64,000 nucleotides of DNA from NCBI RefSeq assembly GCF_963675165.1, contig NC_087380.1, forward strand, positions 6,084,071 to 6,148,070, in the 5' to 3' direction. Both the position numbers and the translations under genes were made by a program. Shown piece by piece: positions 37,440 through 49,596 of this stretch (positions are counted from its first letter, which is position 1; each line of letters starts with the position of its first letter). Source of the DNA: Halichondria panicea (Eukaryota; Porifera; Demospongiae; Suberitida; Halichondriidae). The notes below the pieces were generated by a model that saw nothing but the letters and a program-made list of their open reading frames with translations, was not told the DNA's origin and searched no databases.

Positions 37440-38608
37440 AAACATGATATTTGCTGCATGCTCAACCAAAACCTCCGAAGTGAAGGTGTGGGGAGAGATG
37501 GGGAGAGAAGGCTGCATGCAGGGGAAACACAAAGATTATTTTGCAAATGCAATCCAAGAAAACAGCCTATAGAAATCTTGTTTACACTTCATTGATCTTT
37601 GAGTCACTGTGTAACCATCTACGGTACACACAGTGACATACACATACACAAACATGAAGCTTACACATGCGCACACTTAAGGCATAACAATTTGTAACAT
37701 CAATTAGCCTCTTTTAGAAACGACCCTAATCGTTAGGGGTCATTTATTATTAGAGAGAGTCAATGGTATGGGTAATGCAGACTCTGAAATTAAAGTCACC
37801 AATAATAAGCCTTATGCTTTGAATAATTTTGTGTCTAAAGAGAAATAATTATAGAGGCATCAATGTCCATTTTTGGTAAAGATCCTTACATTGAGTTTTG
37901 CATAACACTATTTTCAGGGCCAAAAAATGGCTGAAGGTGAAGATTATGGATCAGTTCAAGTCATCTAGATAACACTGAGAACTGATCATGATATTAAATG
38001 TGTCAGTGCTGTGTGCTGTGTTTATGTCTGTGCTGTGTTTATGTCTATCGTCTTAATTATGTTATGTCACATTTTTTGGCAGATTTTTTATGAGAATAAA
38101 GTAATTTATCAGGGCCTAGTCACCAAGGCATATTGGTTAACCCTTACCTTCTGATGACTCAATAATTGAGACATAAATGCATGCACTGTGTCCATCAGAA
38201 ATGTCACAGACAGCGCAAAAAAGTTGCTAAATTGATGCAGCGTAATTTTTTACCCATGTTTTGGCACGCCCCTCGCCCAAGTGTGTATTGGGGATCTTAA
38301 GAAACGGCAAAAGCCCCTATTCATCGGGGTTCGAAGGGGCCCGTGCTCCTCACTTTGATTCGGCATTTTTAAGGTTTAAGCACTCTCGAGTAGCTGAGAG
38401 AGTGTATGCTATATATATAGTTTCGTCCCAACCTTATCATACATATGTCATGACATTTGTTTATTTTATTATTAAAGGTTTAGCAATTAATGCAAGGATA
38501 CAACAAATAGCTATAAAGCTAGGGTGAAGTGTGTCCTATAATTAAAACTTAAAACCCATACGTTTTAATAGCTACAACATGTCAACTAAGTGAGAATACA
38601 AATATGAC
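37440..38608. other. Intergenic, no recognised gene
   Basis: AT-rich sequence partly resembling the stretch after B (atgtccatttttggtaaagatc occurs near 37866 and 19333). No splice-flanked open exon was recognised. Confidence 0.5.
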
Positions 38609-39090
38609 TTAAATGAACATAATTATACTAGCACAGTCTACTAGAGCAAATTCCTTGTGGCTAACCAGCTTATTCCATACTGCGATTGCATGAGGAAAAA
38701 AGGAGAATTTGTACAACGATGTTCTACATTTGTAGGGGACCAGAGAGAAACAGTTAACTGTTCTGCTGCTGTACATCATATTTCTTTTAGTTGTTGGATT
38801 GTTTGGGAAGTCAGTCAGATTGTGAAGTATTTTGAACAGGTGGCAGAGCACAGCAGCAAGGCGCCTCAGCTGCAGAGAAGGAAGCCTGGTCAAGGTGAGC
38901 AATTCTTCACTTCTCAAATTCCATTTCTTCAAACAGACTCTCATAGCGAATCTCTGGACTTTTCTAGATTGTTGATTTCCGACTTCTGAAATGGGTTCCA
39001 CACAGAGGAAGCGTATTCAAGATGTGGTCTCACAGAGGATGTATACAACTTTAATAGTGTTGTTGGAGAAGAATTGTCGTCATAGTCGTT
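38609..39090 (-). pseudogene. Decayed LINE reverse-transcriptase C-terminal fragment
   Basis: The minus strand reads VRPHLEYASSVWNP then, after one frameshift near 38985, VQRFAMRVCLKKW..LPSLQLRRLAAVLCHLFKIL and a final SFFPHAIAVWNKL segment. These are the classic motifs downstream of the reverse-transcriptase domain in CR1/L2-like non-LTR retrotransposons. The frameshift and lack of upstream RT motifs show a dead 5'-truncated copy. Confidence 0.85.
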
Positions 39091-39245
39091 TTGCAGTTCT
39101 AAGAGTACTTTGAGGTCGCCGAAAACATCAAGACCGTGAAAAATGGGAAGGTTTCACTACGGTATTGGGTGTAGCTACTAAAATTGAGGTCAGTGGGTGG
39201 GTTAGGGGGTTGGAACTGGAGGAACTCACAAAGTACGGCCTAGCC

Positions 39246-40310
39246 TTATGTACAGATGTATACGACGTCAGAATAGATGAAGAAAGACGTACATGACTAC
39301 AAGGACGCCAATTCACAATCATAAACAGAGTGCATAAGGTATATAGATCTAGCTACAGATCATTAAGTATAATTCTGGCTATAAATAAGGATTAAAATGA
39401 GTTCATTGTAGGACTTCACATCAACACAAAAAATTCCAACAAAAGGAGTCACTATAGCTAGTGAAATGGAGTAATTTTACTTTTATTAGTTGTTGTAACC
39501 TAGCTCTCTGACTAGTTTCCACATCCAAAATTGGTGATCAAGTACCATAGAAATATAACGGTCATTCATAATTATACTCATGTATTCTAAATTGTTGTAC
39601 ATAATTTGTTTAACAAATTAGTTTCAATTAAACAGAGAGATAACGACCAGTTCCCAGAACTACTCGGAGGAAGTACATAAATAGCATAGCACCAATGAAA
39701 CTGTTTATACTAATTTCACACCTCATTTAATACGAACATGCAGCCTAGTACATGTTAAATGCACCACCATACATCTTATGTACAGATGTATATGACGTCG
39801 GAATAGATGACGAAAGACGTACATGACTACAAGGACGCCAACAATGCATGAACATAGTGCATTAGGTATATAGATCTAACTACAGATCATTAAGTATAAT
39901 TATGGCTATAGGATCAAAATGAGTTCATTGTAGGACTTCATCACCACAAAAATTCCAACAAAAGGAGTCACTATATATAGTTAGTGAAATGGAGTAATTT
40001 TACTTTTATTAGTTGTTGTAAAACCTAGCTCTCCGACTTGTTTCCACATCCAAGATTGGTGATCAAGTACCATAGAAATACTTTAACGGTATATACATTC
40101 ATAATTATACATTCATAATTATACTCATGTATTCTAAATTGTTGAACATAATTTGTTTAACAAATTAGTTTCAATTAAACAGAGAGATAACGACCAGTTC
40201 CCAGAACTACTCGGAGGAAGTACATAAATAGCATACACCAATGAAACTGTTTATACTAATTTCACACCTCATTTAATACGAACATGCAGCCTAGTACATG
40301 TTAAGTACAC
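39246..40310. repeat. Tandem duplication, unit about 533 bp
   Basis: 39246-39777 and 39778-40310 are near-identical copies starting cttatgtacagatgtata. A third partial copy lies at about 40592-40745. Divergent inverted homologues lie at 5812-6800. Non-coding. Confidence 0.85.
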
Positions 40311-40744
40311 CATCGATTTTAACTAAGTGAAATTTCACGCAAACACTACTACATTGAACAACAGACGTTATTGTGTATTGAGAGGCTGACGTGGAGTAGG
40401 AAACAAGAATGTATACATACAAGGTAAAAGCTACACGCACACACGTACGAAGGCACCTGTCATATAAAGCAGTCACTACAACAGACACTGTATAATTATA
40501 CGAACTGTAAATGAACTATGAGACAGCAATCTGGGCGACTGCATGCTCCCCTCCCCAACACACATGCAATATTTAGAACAAGCCTACAATTACAAAGTAT
40601 TCTAAATTGTTGTACATAATTTGTTTAACAAATTAGTTTCAATTAAACAGAGAGATAACGACCAGTTCCCAGAACTACTCGGAGGAAGTACATAAATAGC
40701 ATAGCACCAATGAAACTGTTTATACTAATTTCACACCTCATTTA

Positions 40745-41700
40745 AAATGTTTATATAGGGATATGGACTACGTTAGCTGACTCTGATTTGAATTATTACC
40801 CCGTGCGTGTGCAGCGCGCAGCAGGGATAGAGTGATTGATGTGTGTGTATTGATGTGTGTGTCTGTGCAGCAAAATTCATCATGATAATTATAATCAATG
40901 TGTGTATAAAGCTAGCTATTAGTAGTTTTATGTTATGTAGCTTTGGCACCTCCACCGAGGCATCAGCACCCGCGATGCTTTCATTTTTTTTATAGGGGAA
41001 AGTAGCTACATACTTCATGCTGTGCTCTCTAGGAATGCAGCATTGTTCAAAGAGATGCATATTGCATATAGGATAATTATATGACCTTGTAACTAAAGCT
41101 CATGTACACACCGTAATTCTATCACATTTCACATCAAAGCCATGTAATGTATACCTGTTTCAAAATTCATTAGCACATAAACAAAGGATCACCAAAAACA
41201 AGATTAAGTGAGTAGTCAGTTTGCATGCATAACTAACTAGTCTATACAGCTTTACATTGTGTGAGAAATTGAAGAATGCAAGTTCAGAATAAAACATTGC
41301 ACTCTCTTTTGCTATAATTATTATGTAAGAGAAATGCAATTATTTTATTATTATAGATTGTCGTAAACAGTAGTTATGAGGGTCATGTCTGGTGTATGCA
41401 AGAGATCCTGCATTGTTGCTAGGTGATTGTTTTGGTGATATGCATAGAATCTACACTTTATGCAATAATGCTGTCACTACAATACTATTCTCATTCTGAG
41501 TGGGTGTGCATGCGTTGTAATGATACATGACTGTGCTTGTAATTGCTATAACAGACTTTCCACTCACCTAAACGGTGATCCCACTAAGCCCGTACTAAAA
41601 ATGGGGGTGTGATGCGTGACTGTGCATGCATGTTAAATTGCATCTGAGTGCATTAGTGATAGTGAGCATATACTAGGAACCAAACATAACTAAAAAGAAT
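40745..41700. other. Intergenic with dispersed short repeats
   Basis: Contains a ggcacctccaccgaggcatcagcac repeat word (about 40945) also seen at 52370 and, inverted, at 36462. A gcagggatagagtgat word is shared with 57317. No gene seen. Two blocks (41370-41480, 41500-41650) recur in direct orientation at 47323-48075. Confidence 0.6.
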
Positions 41701-41975
41701 CTCTGTTGCCAACAGGGCGGCATGTGGCAACCTTACAGTGCAGTGATTCCACGCACGGGATCACGTATAATAATGCGTTCTATAATCTGAAGACGATGCC
41801 GGAAAATTTGGAGTATCCAGGGAAAACACCTAAAAAGCTTCCACGAAAATATCTGTACTGAAATTCTGATCGAGGTGATAGACGGAAATATTAAGCTTCC
41901 TATATATGGAAACTATCCAACTAATATTTTGCCTATAATTATAGGTATGTACATACGCAGCCATACACCATATCC

Positions 41976-41988
41976 TGTTGCTAGGTGA
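41976..41988 (+). promoter_or_regulatory. X-box-like motif (CCTAGCAACA on the minus strand) before C1
   Basis: TGTTGCTAGGTGA. Its complement contains CCTAGCAACA, the core bound by RFX factors in the X1 box. It lies 194 bp before the C1 ATG. Other copies: 41414-41426 (also before C1), 48033-48045, and 53764-53776 before C3. Function is inferred. Confidence 0.4.
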
Positions 41989-42078
41989 TTTATGTTAGCT
42001 GTAATACGATTCCCGCCTTTCACCGTCTATATTAATATTTCGTCACACACAGATAATGCGAAGGAGTGCATGGGGCAG

Positions 42079-42086
42079 TATAAAAT
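42079..42086 (+). promoter_or_regulatory. TATA box of C1
   Basis: TATAAAAT 91 bp before the ATG. Confidence 0.65.
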
Positions 42087-42169
42087 GAGAGAAGTTAGGC
42101 AAATTTATAACTATACAGCTTCAAGGAGATAGAAACAGTGCAAAGCATTGCAGTTTAGGCTCACCCAAA

Positions 42170-43025
42170 ATGTCTTCTACATCTTTTATTGCTACAACTT
42201 TGGTGATGCTTGTCAGTTATGGGATGGCACAACCTACAGACTCGGCATTATTCAATCTCTATAGCGGAGTGCTTGTGCAGAGCCAAGTATTGGTAAGTTC
42301 AGTCTGCATGCATGCAAAGTTAATACTGTACTTGAGTATAGTCCTGCTTATAATGTATTGCATGTTCTATAATAAGTGACAAATGTAATTCGAACTAACT
42401 TGAAAGGCAATGATACAAATGATGATTGATCACTATAACTTGCAGCTTCGTGCACAAGACAATGTGAACAAGTCCATCATTCCCTTCAAAGATGCATGTA
42501 CAGTTTGTGGCAGCAAAGCTTTTTACAACCAAATGCTCACTGTTGCACTGATACACAACAAGTACCAGACAGCTAAAGCAAGGAACTCAGATAGTCAACT
42601 ACTACCAGGATTGGCAGCTGTACTGAACAAACTTTCATCACAAACATGCTATTTGGTAAGCACAGTAAGTACAATCAGCTCATTGTAAAAAGTATCTACA
42701 CATTACTGCATGCATATCTAATCCAAAAGACCGATAATATAGTTATCGCACTAACCTGTCATTATACTTTCTGCAGCTGAAAATTGACCTTGGAGATGAA
42801 TTTGACTGCAACATTACCGCCATCCTGAGATTGAAAGCAATACTTGAGATTCACTTTGCTACGGAAATAGCACAGGAGATGATGGACGTTTATGCAAAAT
42901 CAAAGATGAATAACCGGCTTCAAGATCATTCAGAAGACTGGATTAACTGCAATACATGTAACAGTTCAACACTTCCAATACTCAAAAAACTTTATTTTCC
43001 TGAATCCCTTACATGCAGATGCTAG
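42170..43025 (+). CDS. Secreted cysteine-rich helical protein, family C copy 1 (C1), 3 exons
   Basis: Exons are 42170-42292, 42446-42655 and 42777-43025, with phase-0 introns and canonical ends. The product has 193 residues: signal peptide 1-20 (ends SYGMA), then four helix-prone segments (about 24-44, 66-85, 90-111 and 124-158). Eight mature cysteines lie at 59, 62 (a CTVC pair), 109, 122, 169, 172, 191 and 193, enough for four disulfides. Sequons are at N49, N123 and N173. The chain ends shortly after a W-I-N-C-N motif. Introns fall at the ends of predicted helices. It is a near-identical inverted duplicate of C2 and a distant relative of C3. Probably an extracellular ligand-sized protein; actual role unknown. 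Confidence 0.87.
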
Positions 43026-43370
43026 ATATTATAGGTCAAAAGACCGATAATTACTTTTATGTGCTGTAAACTCACTTTCACAGGCTATATAATTATATGA
43101 TTTATAAATACATGGATGACAAATTAATGAGTTCTGTACTCACTATAGATCTAGCATGGGTACGTATATATACAGGTCAACCCGACCTCATGACAAATTA
43201 CGCTCAAGCGTAGCAACTGTTTAACAATTACAGTTGCATAAGCAAGTAAAAATGCTTCAGCGATAACTAGATCTATGTGGTACTTAAACCATGCATGAAC
43301 TTAATCTGAGTGGCATCTGCCTCCTATATTATTGGTTTGTGTCTTGTGTCATTAAAGATATATATATGCA

Positions 43371-43655
43371 GCAGGCCATTTGCCGCCAATGAATCAAAAA
43401 AATAAATACTTTTGCGTGTATTAATTTCTGCGAATGAGAGCAAAATCACCAAAAATTTGTATACTCGCAGATAATTGGGTGAACTCATTAAAACCTACTT
43501 TCAAACGCTATGAATAACACAACTTAGCAGAATTTTAATACCAGCAAAATGGGCTGAAAAGTAAAATCGCAGACAACATGTGTGTATATGTGTGTGTGTG
43601 TGTGTGGACACAAAAATGAGCTTTTTGAGCGAACTAGACACTTCCATGGACTGCT
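43371..43655. other. Spacer start with a (TG)n tract
   Basis: Holds a short TG microsatellite (about 43581-43606) followed by ggacacaaaaatgag, a block shared with 57478. No gene seen. Confidence 0.6.
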
Positions 43656-43895
43656 TTAACTGCTAATGAGACAGTATACAGGAGAGTAGGAGATCATGCC
43701 ATTGATAATGGCCAGTAGAGGAGGACACTCAATGGCTATAGAAGAAAGATAATTGTTACTATAATTATTGTATACGCATATACGTATAATGTGTTGGACC
43801 TCCGATGAAGTGGATACTTTTATGCTTTTCTCTAACAAGTCCATCAGTGTAGGCAATGACTCCATTCATTAGTGGTGGTAAATCAGAACAAGCTC
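43656..43895 (-). pseudogene. Two sushi (CCP) domain exon fragments
   Basis: After an atttcag acceptor at 43896 the minus strand reads GACSDLPPLMNGVIAYTDG. After a tctatag acceptor at 43736 it reads AIECPPLLAIINGMISYS. Both are the start of a complement-control-protein module (Cys, LPP, NG.I.Y). Each frame stops before the remaining three cysteines of the module, so these are broken exons. The homologous block at 57480-57690 has lost this part. Confidence 0.5.
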
Positions 43896-44242
43896 CTGAA
43901 ATAGAACATGCATTCAACAAATAATTTTTAAATTTTCTACTTACGCTGACACACTTTGAAAAATAATTGGCTAGTATATAGTTACATAGGCGATCTTCGA
44001 AGGCGATAAGTTTTCTAATCAATCTATAATCGTTGCCTTATAGAGTCACGATCATTCCCCATGATGATAATGTAATAAGGTCATTATGGTAAAAAGTTAT
44101 TGTGTCCGTTTTGCTGTTGTGCGCATGCAATGAAGCTCAACGCGTAGGGTGAATGCTCTGTGCTACGAGGATGTTTCTTGCTCTGTTCAGTCATGGATAG
44201 TAGAAAGAGAAATCTCTTCTCTACTATTCATGATTCAGTACA

Positions 44243-45035
44243 GTCCATTAGTGAGAGCTGATCGTGCATTAGGGTATCGTTCGTTATGCTCAGACAAGTT
44301 ACAAGGCAGCAGCTGGCCATTGCTTCATCTTATGCAGAATGTTGTGTGGGCTACTAGGAATGATGCAGTTCATTTGATGCTGTTTTCTCACGCACAACTG
44401 ATGCCTTAAAGAAAATGATTTCTAGCAGAAAATAGAATCAGATTCCAGTTGCAGAAGCAAAGAGAAAAAGTACTGATTATGGCTTTGGTAAGCAAGCATA
44501 CACCAAAGACTCACATGAAGAAGAGGCAGAACAGTTTCTAAACAAAATTACTCTGGTTTGATACAGTGGACAACTCTCAACTCGTCTTAACTATAGGGAT
44601 GAGTCGAGTGGTCTATAGCTCCTTAACTTGCTGTCACATGTACAAGTTGAGCACAGACGGTTCGAAGACAATAGTAGATCTGCATTCCTGAGTAATCTGA
44701 CAATCAATTGTGCTACATGACTGGATCAACATAATACTATTTACGCTGAAAGTGGTCTAGCTACTTAACTTGCTCTTACAAGTACAAGTGCATGCATGTA
44801 GATGGCAGACTTTGCTGTCTTTTCTCTGAGGGTTGCTCTGAACAATACCAACGAGCTAAGTTGTCTGGTGTGTGATGCTCTGAAGTAAGTAGCACCATAG
44901 CTCGCGCAAATACTTTGTCCTAAAACACTGCAGACGTACACGTGGATGAGAAATAGATGTAATGGAGGTTAAACACCATCTGGAGAGAGATTATCAAAAC
45001 AATCCACTAAATTGATCCCTTGCAATGTGTAGATA
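44243..45035 (-). pseudogene. Family B pseudogene (exons 3-5)
   Basis: On the minus strand, parts of B exons 3, 4 and 5 follow in the right order: exon 3 at about 45035-44810, exon 4 at 44696 to about 44505 (acceptor TCAG then ATTACTC kept), exon 5 at 44404-44243. Indels interrupt all three: exon 4 has an insertion in the middle, and exon 5 has lost the SITIPSSPQEHSEDE frame. Exons 1 and 2 were not found. It lies in the spacer between C1 and C2. Confidence 0.8.
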
Positions 45036-45737
45036 AAATAATGCGTGATCACAGACGTCTACCATGTGCGCACGCATGCACACTCAGTATCGTGATATTG
45101 GTGACTGCATGTGTACTATACTCACAGAATTAGAAGTAGTCAACCAGTAAAATAAAACAAATCAGGAATCCCCTCACTCAAAATAGTGGCTTGCTGTGAG
45201 CAGGAGACTAGCTAGTCTTAATCAGCTCTTGTTTGAGATCCTTGCTTGTCTGGCCCCACAAGCAGTACTATTATAATCTGGAGGATCCGTCCAAATTTAA
45301 AGATCGTTAATGACACAAGACACAAACGAATAGAGGGTTGGGATCGAGGCTAGATACCAGCCATCGTGCAGGGCTTAGCCTCGAGACCAGGTTTAATGGG
45401 CCTCGGAAAACGCAACATTCCATCTAGTGTGTGCATGCTCTTTACCGTTTAAAAACCAAATCCGAGTCTCATCTCGGAGTCTCGTGCAGTAAGGATCAGA
45501 ATACCTGCTTAGTAACTTAAGCAATCATCATTTGGGCAGTGGCTGCCTTTGATCAGAACTTGTCATGAGCTGGGTTGACCTTGTACCTATGGCTATGCAG
45601 AGACAGTTAGATAGTGAGTACTGCCACTCATTATTAATAAGTGTATTAAATTGTCATCCAATTAAATATGCATATAGCCTGTAAAAGCAGCAATTACAAT
45701 TTAAAAGTATAATGGTGTCTGACCTATATCTAGATAT

Positions 45738-46600
45738 CTAGCATCTGCATGTAAGGGATTTATAATAATAAAGCTTTCTGAGTATTGGAAGTGTTGAACT
45801 GTTACATGTATTGCAGTTAATCCAATCTTCTGAACGATCTTGAAGCCGGTTATTCATCTTTGATTCTGCATAAACATCCATCAAATCCTGTGTTGTTTCC
45901 GTAGCGAAATGAATCTCAAGTATTGCTTTCAATCTCAGGATGGCGGTAATGTCGCAGTCAAATTCATCTCCAAGATCAATTTTCAGCTGCAGAAAGTATG
46001 ACAGGTTAGTGCGATAATAGTCCTTTGGAATGCTAAACCAATAATGTAGAAATCTGTACAATGAGCTGATTGTACAGAACAAAGTATTTGTACTTCTGTG
46101 CTTACCAAATGGCATGTTTGTGATGAAAGTTTGTTCAGTACAGCTGCCAATCCTGGTAGTAGTTGACTATCTGAGTTCCTTGCTTTAGCTGTCTGGTACT
46201 TGTTGTGTATCAGTGCAACAGTGAGCATTTGGTTGTAAAAAGCTTTGCTGCCACAAACTGTACAGTGCGGTGCATCTTTGAATGGAATGATGGACTTGTT
46301 GTTCACATTGTCTTGTCCACGAAGCTGCAAGTTATAGTGATCAATCATCATTTGTATCATTGCCTTTCAAGTTAGTTCGAATTACATTTGTCACTTATTA
46401 TAGAACATGCAATACATTATAAGCAGGACTATACTCAAGTACAGTATTAACTTTGCATGCATGCAGACTGAACTTACCAATACTCGGCTCTGCACGAGCA
46501 CTCCGCTATAGAGATTGAATAATGCCGAGTCTGTAGGTTGTGCCATCCCATAACTCACAAGCATCACCAAAGTTGTAGCAATAAAAGATGTAGAAGACAT
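45738..46600 (-). CDS. Secreted cysteine-rich helical protein, family C copy 2 (C2), 3 exons
   Basis: Exons, in transcript order, are 46600-46478, 46324-46106 and 45986-45738, with phase-0 introns. The 196-residue product has the same signal peptide and the same eight cysteines as C1. Exon 2 is three codons longer (NNKS and APHCTVC). Differences in exon 3 include D for N at the NIT sequon (CDIT), which removes one glycosylation site. The frame is also open 32 codons upstream, but the ATG conserved with C1 and directly followed by the signal peptide is preferred. It converges tail to tail with C1. Confidence 0.87.
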
Positions 46601-46670
46601 TTTGATAGCTGCATGTGATGCTTTGCACTGCTTATAAGCTGTAGTTGATGAATTTGCCCAACTTCTCCTG

Positions 46671-46678
46671 TTTTTATA
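46671..46678 (-). promoter_or_regulatory. TATA box of C2
   Basis: TATAAAAA on the minus strand 71 bp before the ATG. The X-box-like word that precedes C1 is interrupted here (gttgcta then tattga then ggtg, near 46725). Confidence 0.6.
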
Positions 46679-47010
46679 CCCACTCCTTCGCATTATGTAT
46701 TACAGCTAGCATAAAGCACCTCAATATAGCAACAGGATATGGTGTACATGCATGGCTTTACCTATAATAGGCATAAAATTGGTCATGATCACTTTTTGGT
46801 TTTCATAGGAAGCTAAAGTACAAGTATAATGTTTCCATCTCATTACCACCTCGGAGTTTCAGTTCAGATATTTGCTACGTATTTAAATATGTGTTAGGTG
46901 TTTCCCTGGATACTCAAATTCTTCGTCCTCAGATTAGTTAGAAAATACTACGTATTTGTATACGTGTTCCCATGCGTGAAATCACTGCACTGTAAGGTTG
47001 CCATGAATGC

Positions 47011-47474
47011 CCAGTTGATAACAGGCTTCCCGTTTTACTAATCCTGGTTGGAATCCGGAATAAACCTATATCCGCGTTGAACTTCGTGTAACGGGCCTAA
47101 TCCGGGTTCTAGTTCAGATTAGCACCTCTGGAAGTGTGTCAGAAGCGGTTTAGCTGTGAGTAAACACAAAGAGCTAATTCAGAGGTGTTGTGCATGTTTG
47201 TGGGTGTTGTTCCTGAAGTAAGCCTGTAGCTAATGTTTGCTGGATTCGACCCAGATTTGGTGTCGTGCAAACATGCAGGGCTTAACGGTTCTTATAAAGT
47301 TTGTTTGGTCTAGTATGCCCGAATGGTGTGAGTGGGTGCATGGATTACAATATACTTTTTCTCAACTGAGTGTGTGTGCATAATATGGTACATTCCTGTG
47401 CTTGTAATTGCTATACAGACTTTCCACTCACCTAAATGGAGCTTTGTTCTGCATGTGTTCACCAGGGTTTCATC
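47011..47474. other. Intergenic, partial direct copy of C1 upstream DNA
   Basis: 47323-47440 matches 41500-41590 in direct orientation. No gene recognised. Confidence 0.6.
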
Positions 47475-47740
47475 TAGCCTCGAAACCAGCCGTTCGTTAT
47501 CTGAAAGAACGCCTGGTCAAGTTCCAATGTAGAACTCGTCTAATTGGTACAGGAATTTCTTGGACCGATAATTGCCCGCAACAACCATACTGGCTATAGT
47601 ATTGTTGTGTTTATGGTTACCGCAATCGTGTTCACAACTACTCAAGCCTAACCATTCGCTGACTCAACTAAACAAGTTCTACATTGAAACTTGCATGACC
47701 AGGCGTTCTTTCAGATAACGAACGATTGGTCTCGAGGCTA
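47475..47740. mobile_element. Foldback element, TAGCCTCGARACCA ends, 266 bp
   Basis: Arms of about 63 bp (47475-47537 and 47675-47740) are imperfect inverted repeats around the ttcgttatctgaaagaacg word. Related single ends occur near 45371. No ORF of significance. Confidence 0.7.
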
Positions 47741-48434
47741 AGGGAGTGACCTTTCACCCCAAAATGTATGAGATCATCACATTACTGTCTATGATGTGCA
47801 ATATGTAACTACATCTACCGTTATGCACTAGCATAATAGGGGGTGTGGGCCAAGGGAATGACCTAACATTTTGCGGTGTACTTACGCGCACCCAAACCTC
47901 CCCCACAAACTTTTAATCCTGAGCCCGTACTACGTACAATAGGTTGATGTGTGACTGCATAATTATGTTGAATCCCATCTGAGTGCATTAAGATCTGATG
48001 GTCATGTTTGGTGCATGCACAACATCCTGCAATGTTGCTAGGTGATTGTTGTGCATATAGAATCTACAGTTTATGTAAACTAATTAACTGCAACAACTAT
48101 AGCAAAAATCACATTCTCTTACAGAATATAGCTGAAGAGAGTGCAATAACTGAACCTCATGCTGCTCAATGTTTTCTTTCATCCTGTGCCCGAATAACTG
48201 CTTCCATAATTATAGTTAAATGATCACACCTGCATCTGCTAACTATTCTTATAGGCACTGTATATGTATAGTTGATAATATCTACATGGGAAGTACATAT
48301 GGGAAAAGTGCCTCAGAGGAGGTAATACTATGGGACTATAGTATATTTATTTTTAAACATGTGCAACTTACTTAGTATCCCATTATCCAAGCAAATTAAA
48401 GTCAAGTCTATAGGTTTATGCATGCGCACTAGTA
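47741..48434. other. Intergenic, copy of C1 upstream blocks
   Basis: 47930-48075 matches blocks at 41600-41660 and 41370-41480 in direct orientation, including the X-box-like word at 48033. No gene seen. Confidence 0.6.
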
Positions 48435-48565
48435 TAGTTAGATTAGTGTCCATGTGATTTAGAAGCCCTCAACCACTTGAATGTAGTGTCCTCGCTATGT
48501 ACGCTCGGGATACTAAATCAGTGCCTTTGGGCTTCTAAATCCCATAGACACCTAGTGTCTAACTA
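48435..48565. mobile_element. Small MITE with TAGTTAGA ends, 131 bp
   Basis: Left arm 48435-48468 (TAGTTAGATTAGTGTCC...AGAAGCCC) pairs with 48529-48565. Non-coding. Confidence 0.6.
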
Positions 48566-49195
48566 TTATTTAAAAGCAGTTGGGGTTATCTGCACAGTCC
48601 AGGTTGTGTGATTAATGAAGCCAGCTTATAATAATTATATGTTGTGTTTATACTTCATTCGCCGGTTTGGCAACAGTCACTAGTGGGAGCGGTTGTTAAG
48701 CATTTGATTGCAGCGACCGTGAGTGGTGGTTGGAAGCTAGTGGTTATATTGTGTGGCTTTGATGAGGCAACCCAAGTTGCATGAGATTATGACTGTAGTA
48801 ATGGACAGTATTTACTCTTATGTTATTTATGTAGTCATCATTTGTCTCTTATGTATCATTTACTCTTATGTTCTTTATGTGATTATCAATTACGCATGCG
48901 TATACTTATTCTATGTTGGGGCCCTGCGTGCCCACTGTATGGGGTGATATCCTCGCCCACGGTTGCAATCAATCAGAGTTTATTATGCCTACTTGTGACA
49001 GTCTAGCGTGCGGCCGACTAGCTTATAAATAGGGCTAGTTACTACAATGACAATCTTCTGTAATAACACAATATAGAATAATACCCTCGATTCTTGACAG
49101 CAAAAGCACTTACGATGCATCATCGTATTTTAGTGTAATTTTAACAGAAATGTCTGTTATTTCTAAAAGATTATGTTAACATGTTGTAACGAATA
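48566..49195. other. Intergenic, no recognised gene
   Basis: AT-rich. A 64-codon hydrophobic ORF at 48753-48947 comes from repeated ttactcttatgtt words and is not convincing. Confidence 0.5.
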
Positions 49196-49596
49196 CAGTA
49201 GACTCTCGCTATTTCGGCTCTCTGAAGTACGGCCACCTCGATATACCGGCCATTTGGTTCGGCACGGATTACTATATAGATATAATTATGTTTGCTGCAC
49301 AAAGTTCACTCTGAAGTACGGCCACTCGCTATTCCGTATACGGGCCAGTGCTGGCTACCCAACGTATATTACGGGCTGGATATGACGTTTTAGGTGTAGT
49401 TTGGCTGGATTACACTTAATAGAGAACAGAATAATTCATTGTCCTTCATTATCCTTGAGACAAGAACTGCAAAATTAGCCATTAGATTCAAGGTAAGGTC
49501 GTTTTTAACAGCCGCGGCTATTTCCTGAAATACAGCCACCTCGCTATTCTGGCCAAGCATGGTCCTAAGGGTGATCGGATTAGCGAGAGTCTACCG
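49196..49596. mobile_element. Pogo/Tigger-like MITE, CAGTAGACTCTCGC ends, 401 bp
   Basis: Inverted ends CAGTAGACTCTCGC and GCGAGAGTCTACCG with TA on both sides (49194-49195, 49597-49598). Internal repeats of a tctgaagtacggccac word. A related end begins at 49816. Confidence 0.75.

Larger units (their letters stand above)
41700..43370. repeat. Left arm of C1/C2 inverted duplication
   Basis: Matches 45290-47010 as reverse complement, covering C1/C2 with promoters and about 350 bp of 3' flank. Confidence 0.85.
45290..47010. repeat. Right arm of C1/C2 inverted duplication
   Basis: Reverse complement of 41700-43370. It contains extra short insertions, for example around 45330-45600 with tagcctcgagaccag words shared with the foldback at 47475. 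Confidence 0.85.

Noticed and set aside
47408-47599. ORF ending CRTRLIGTG..WTDNCP, faintly sushi-like
   Set aside because: Most of it is an arm of a foldback element, so the resemblance is probably chance.
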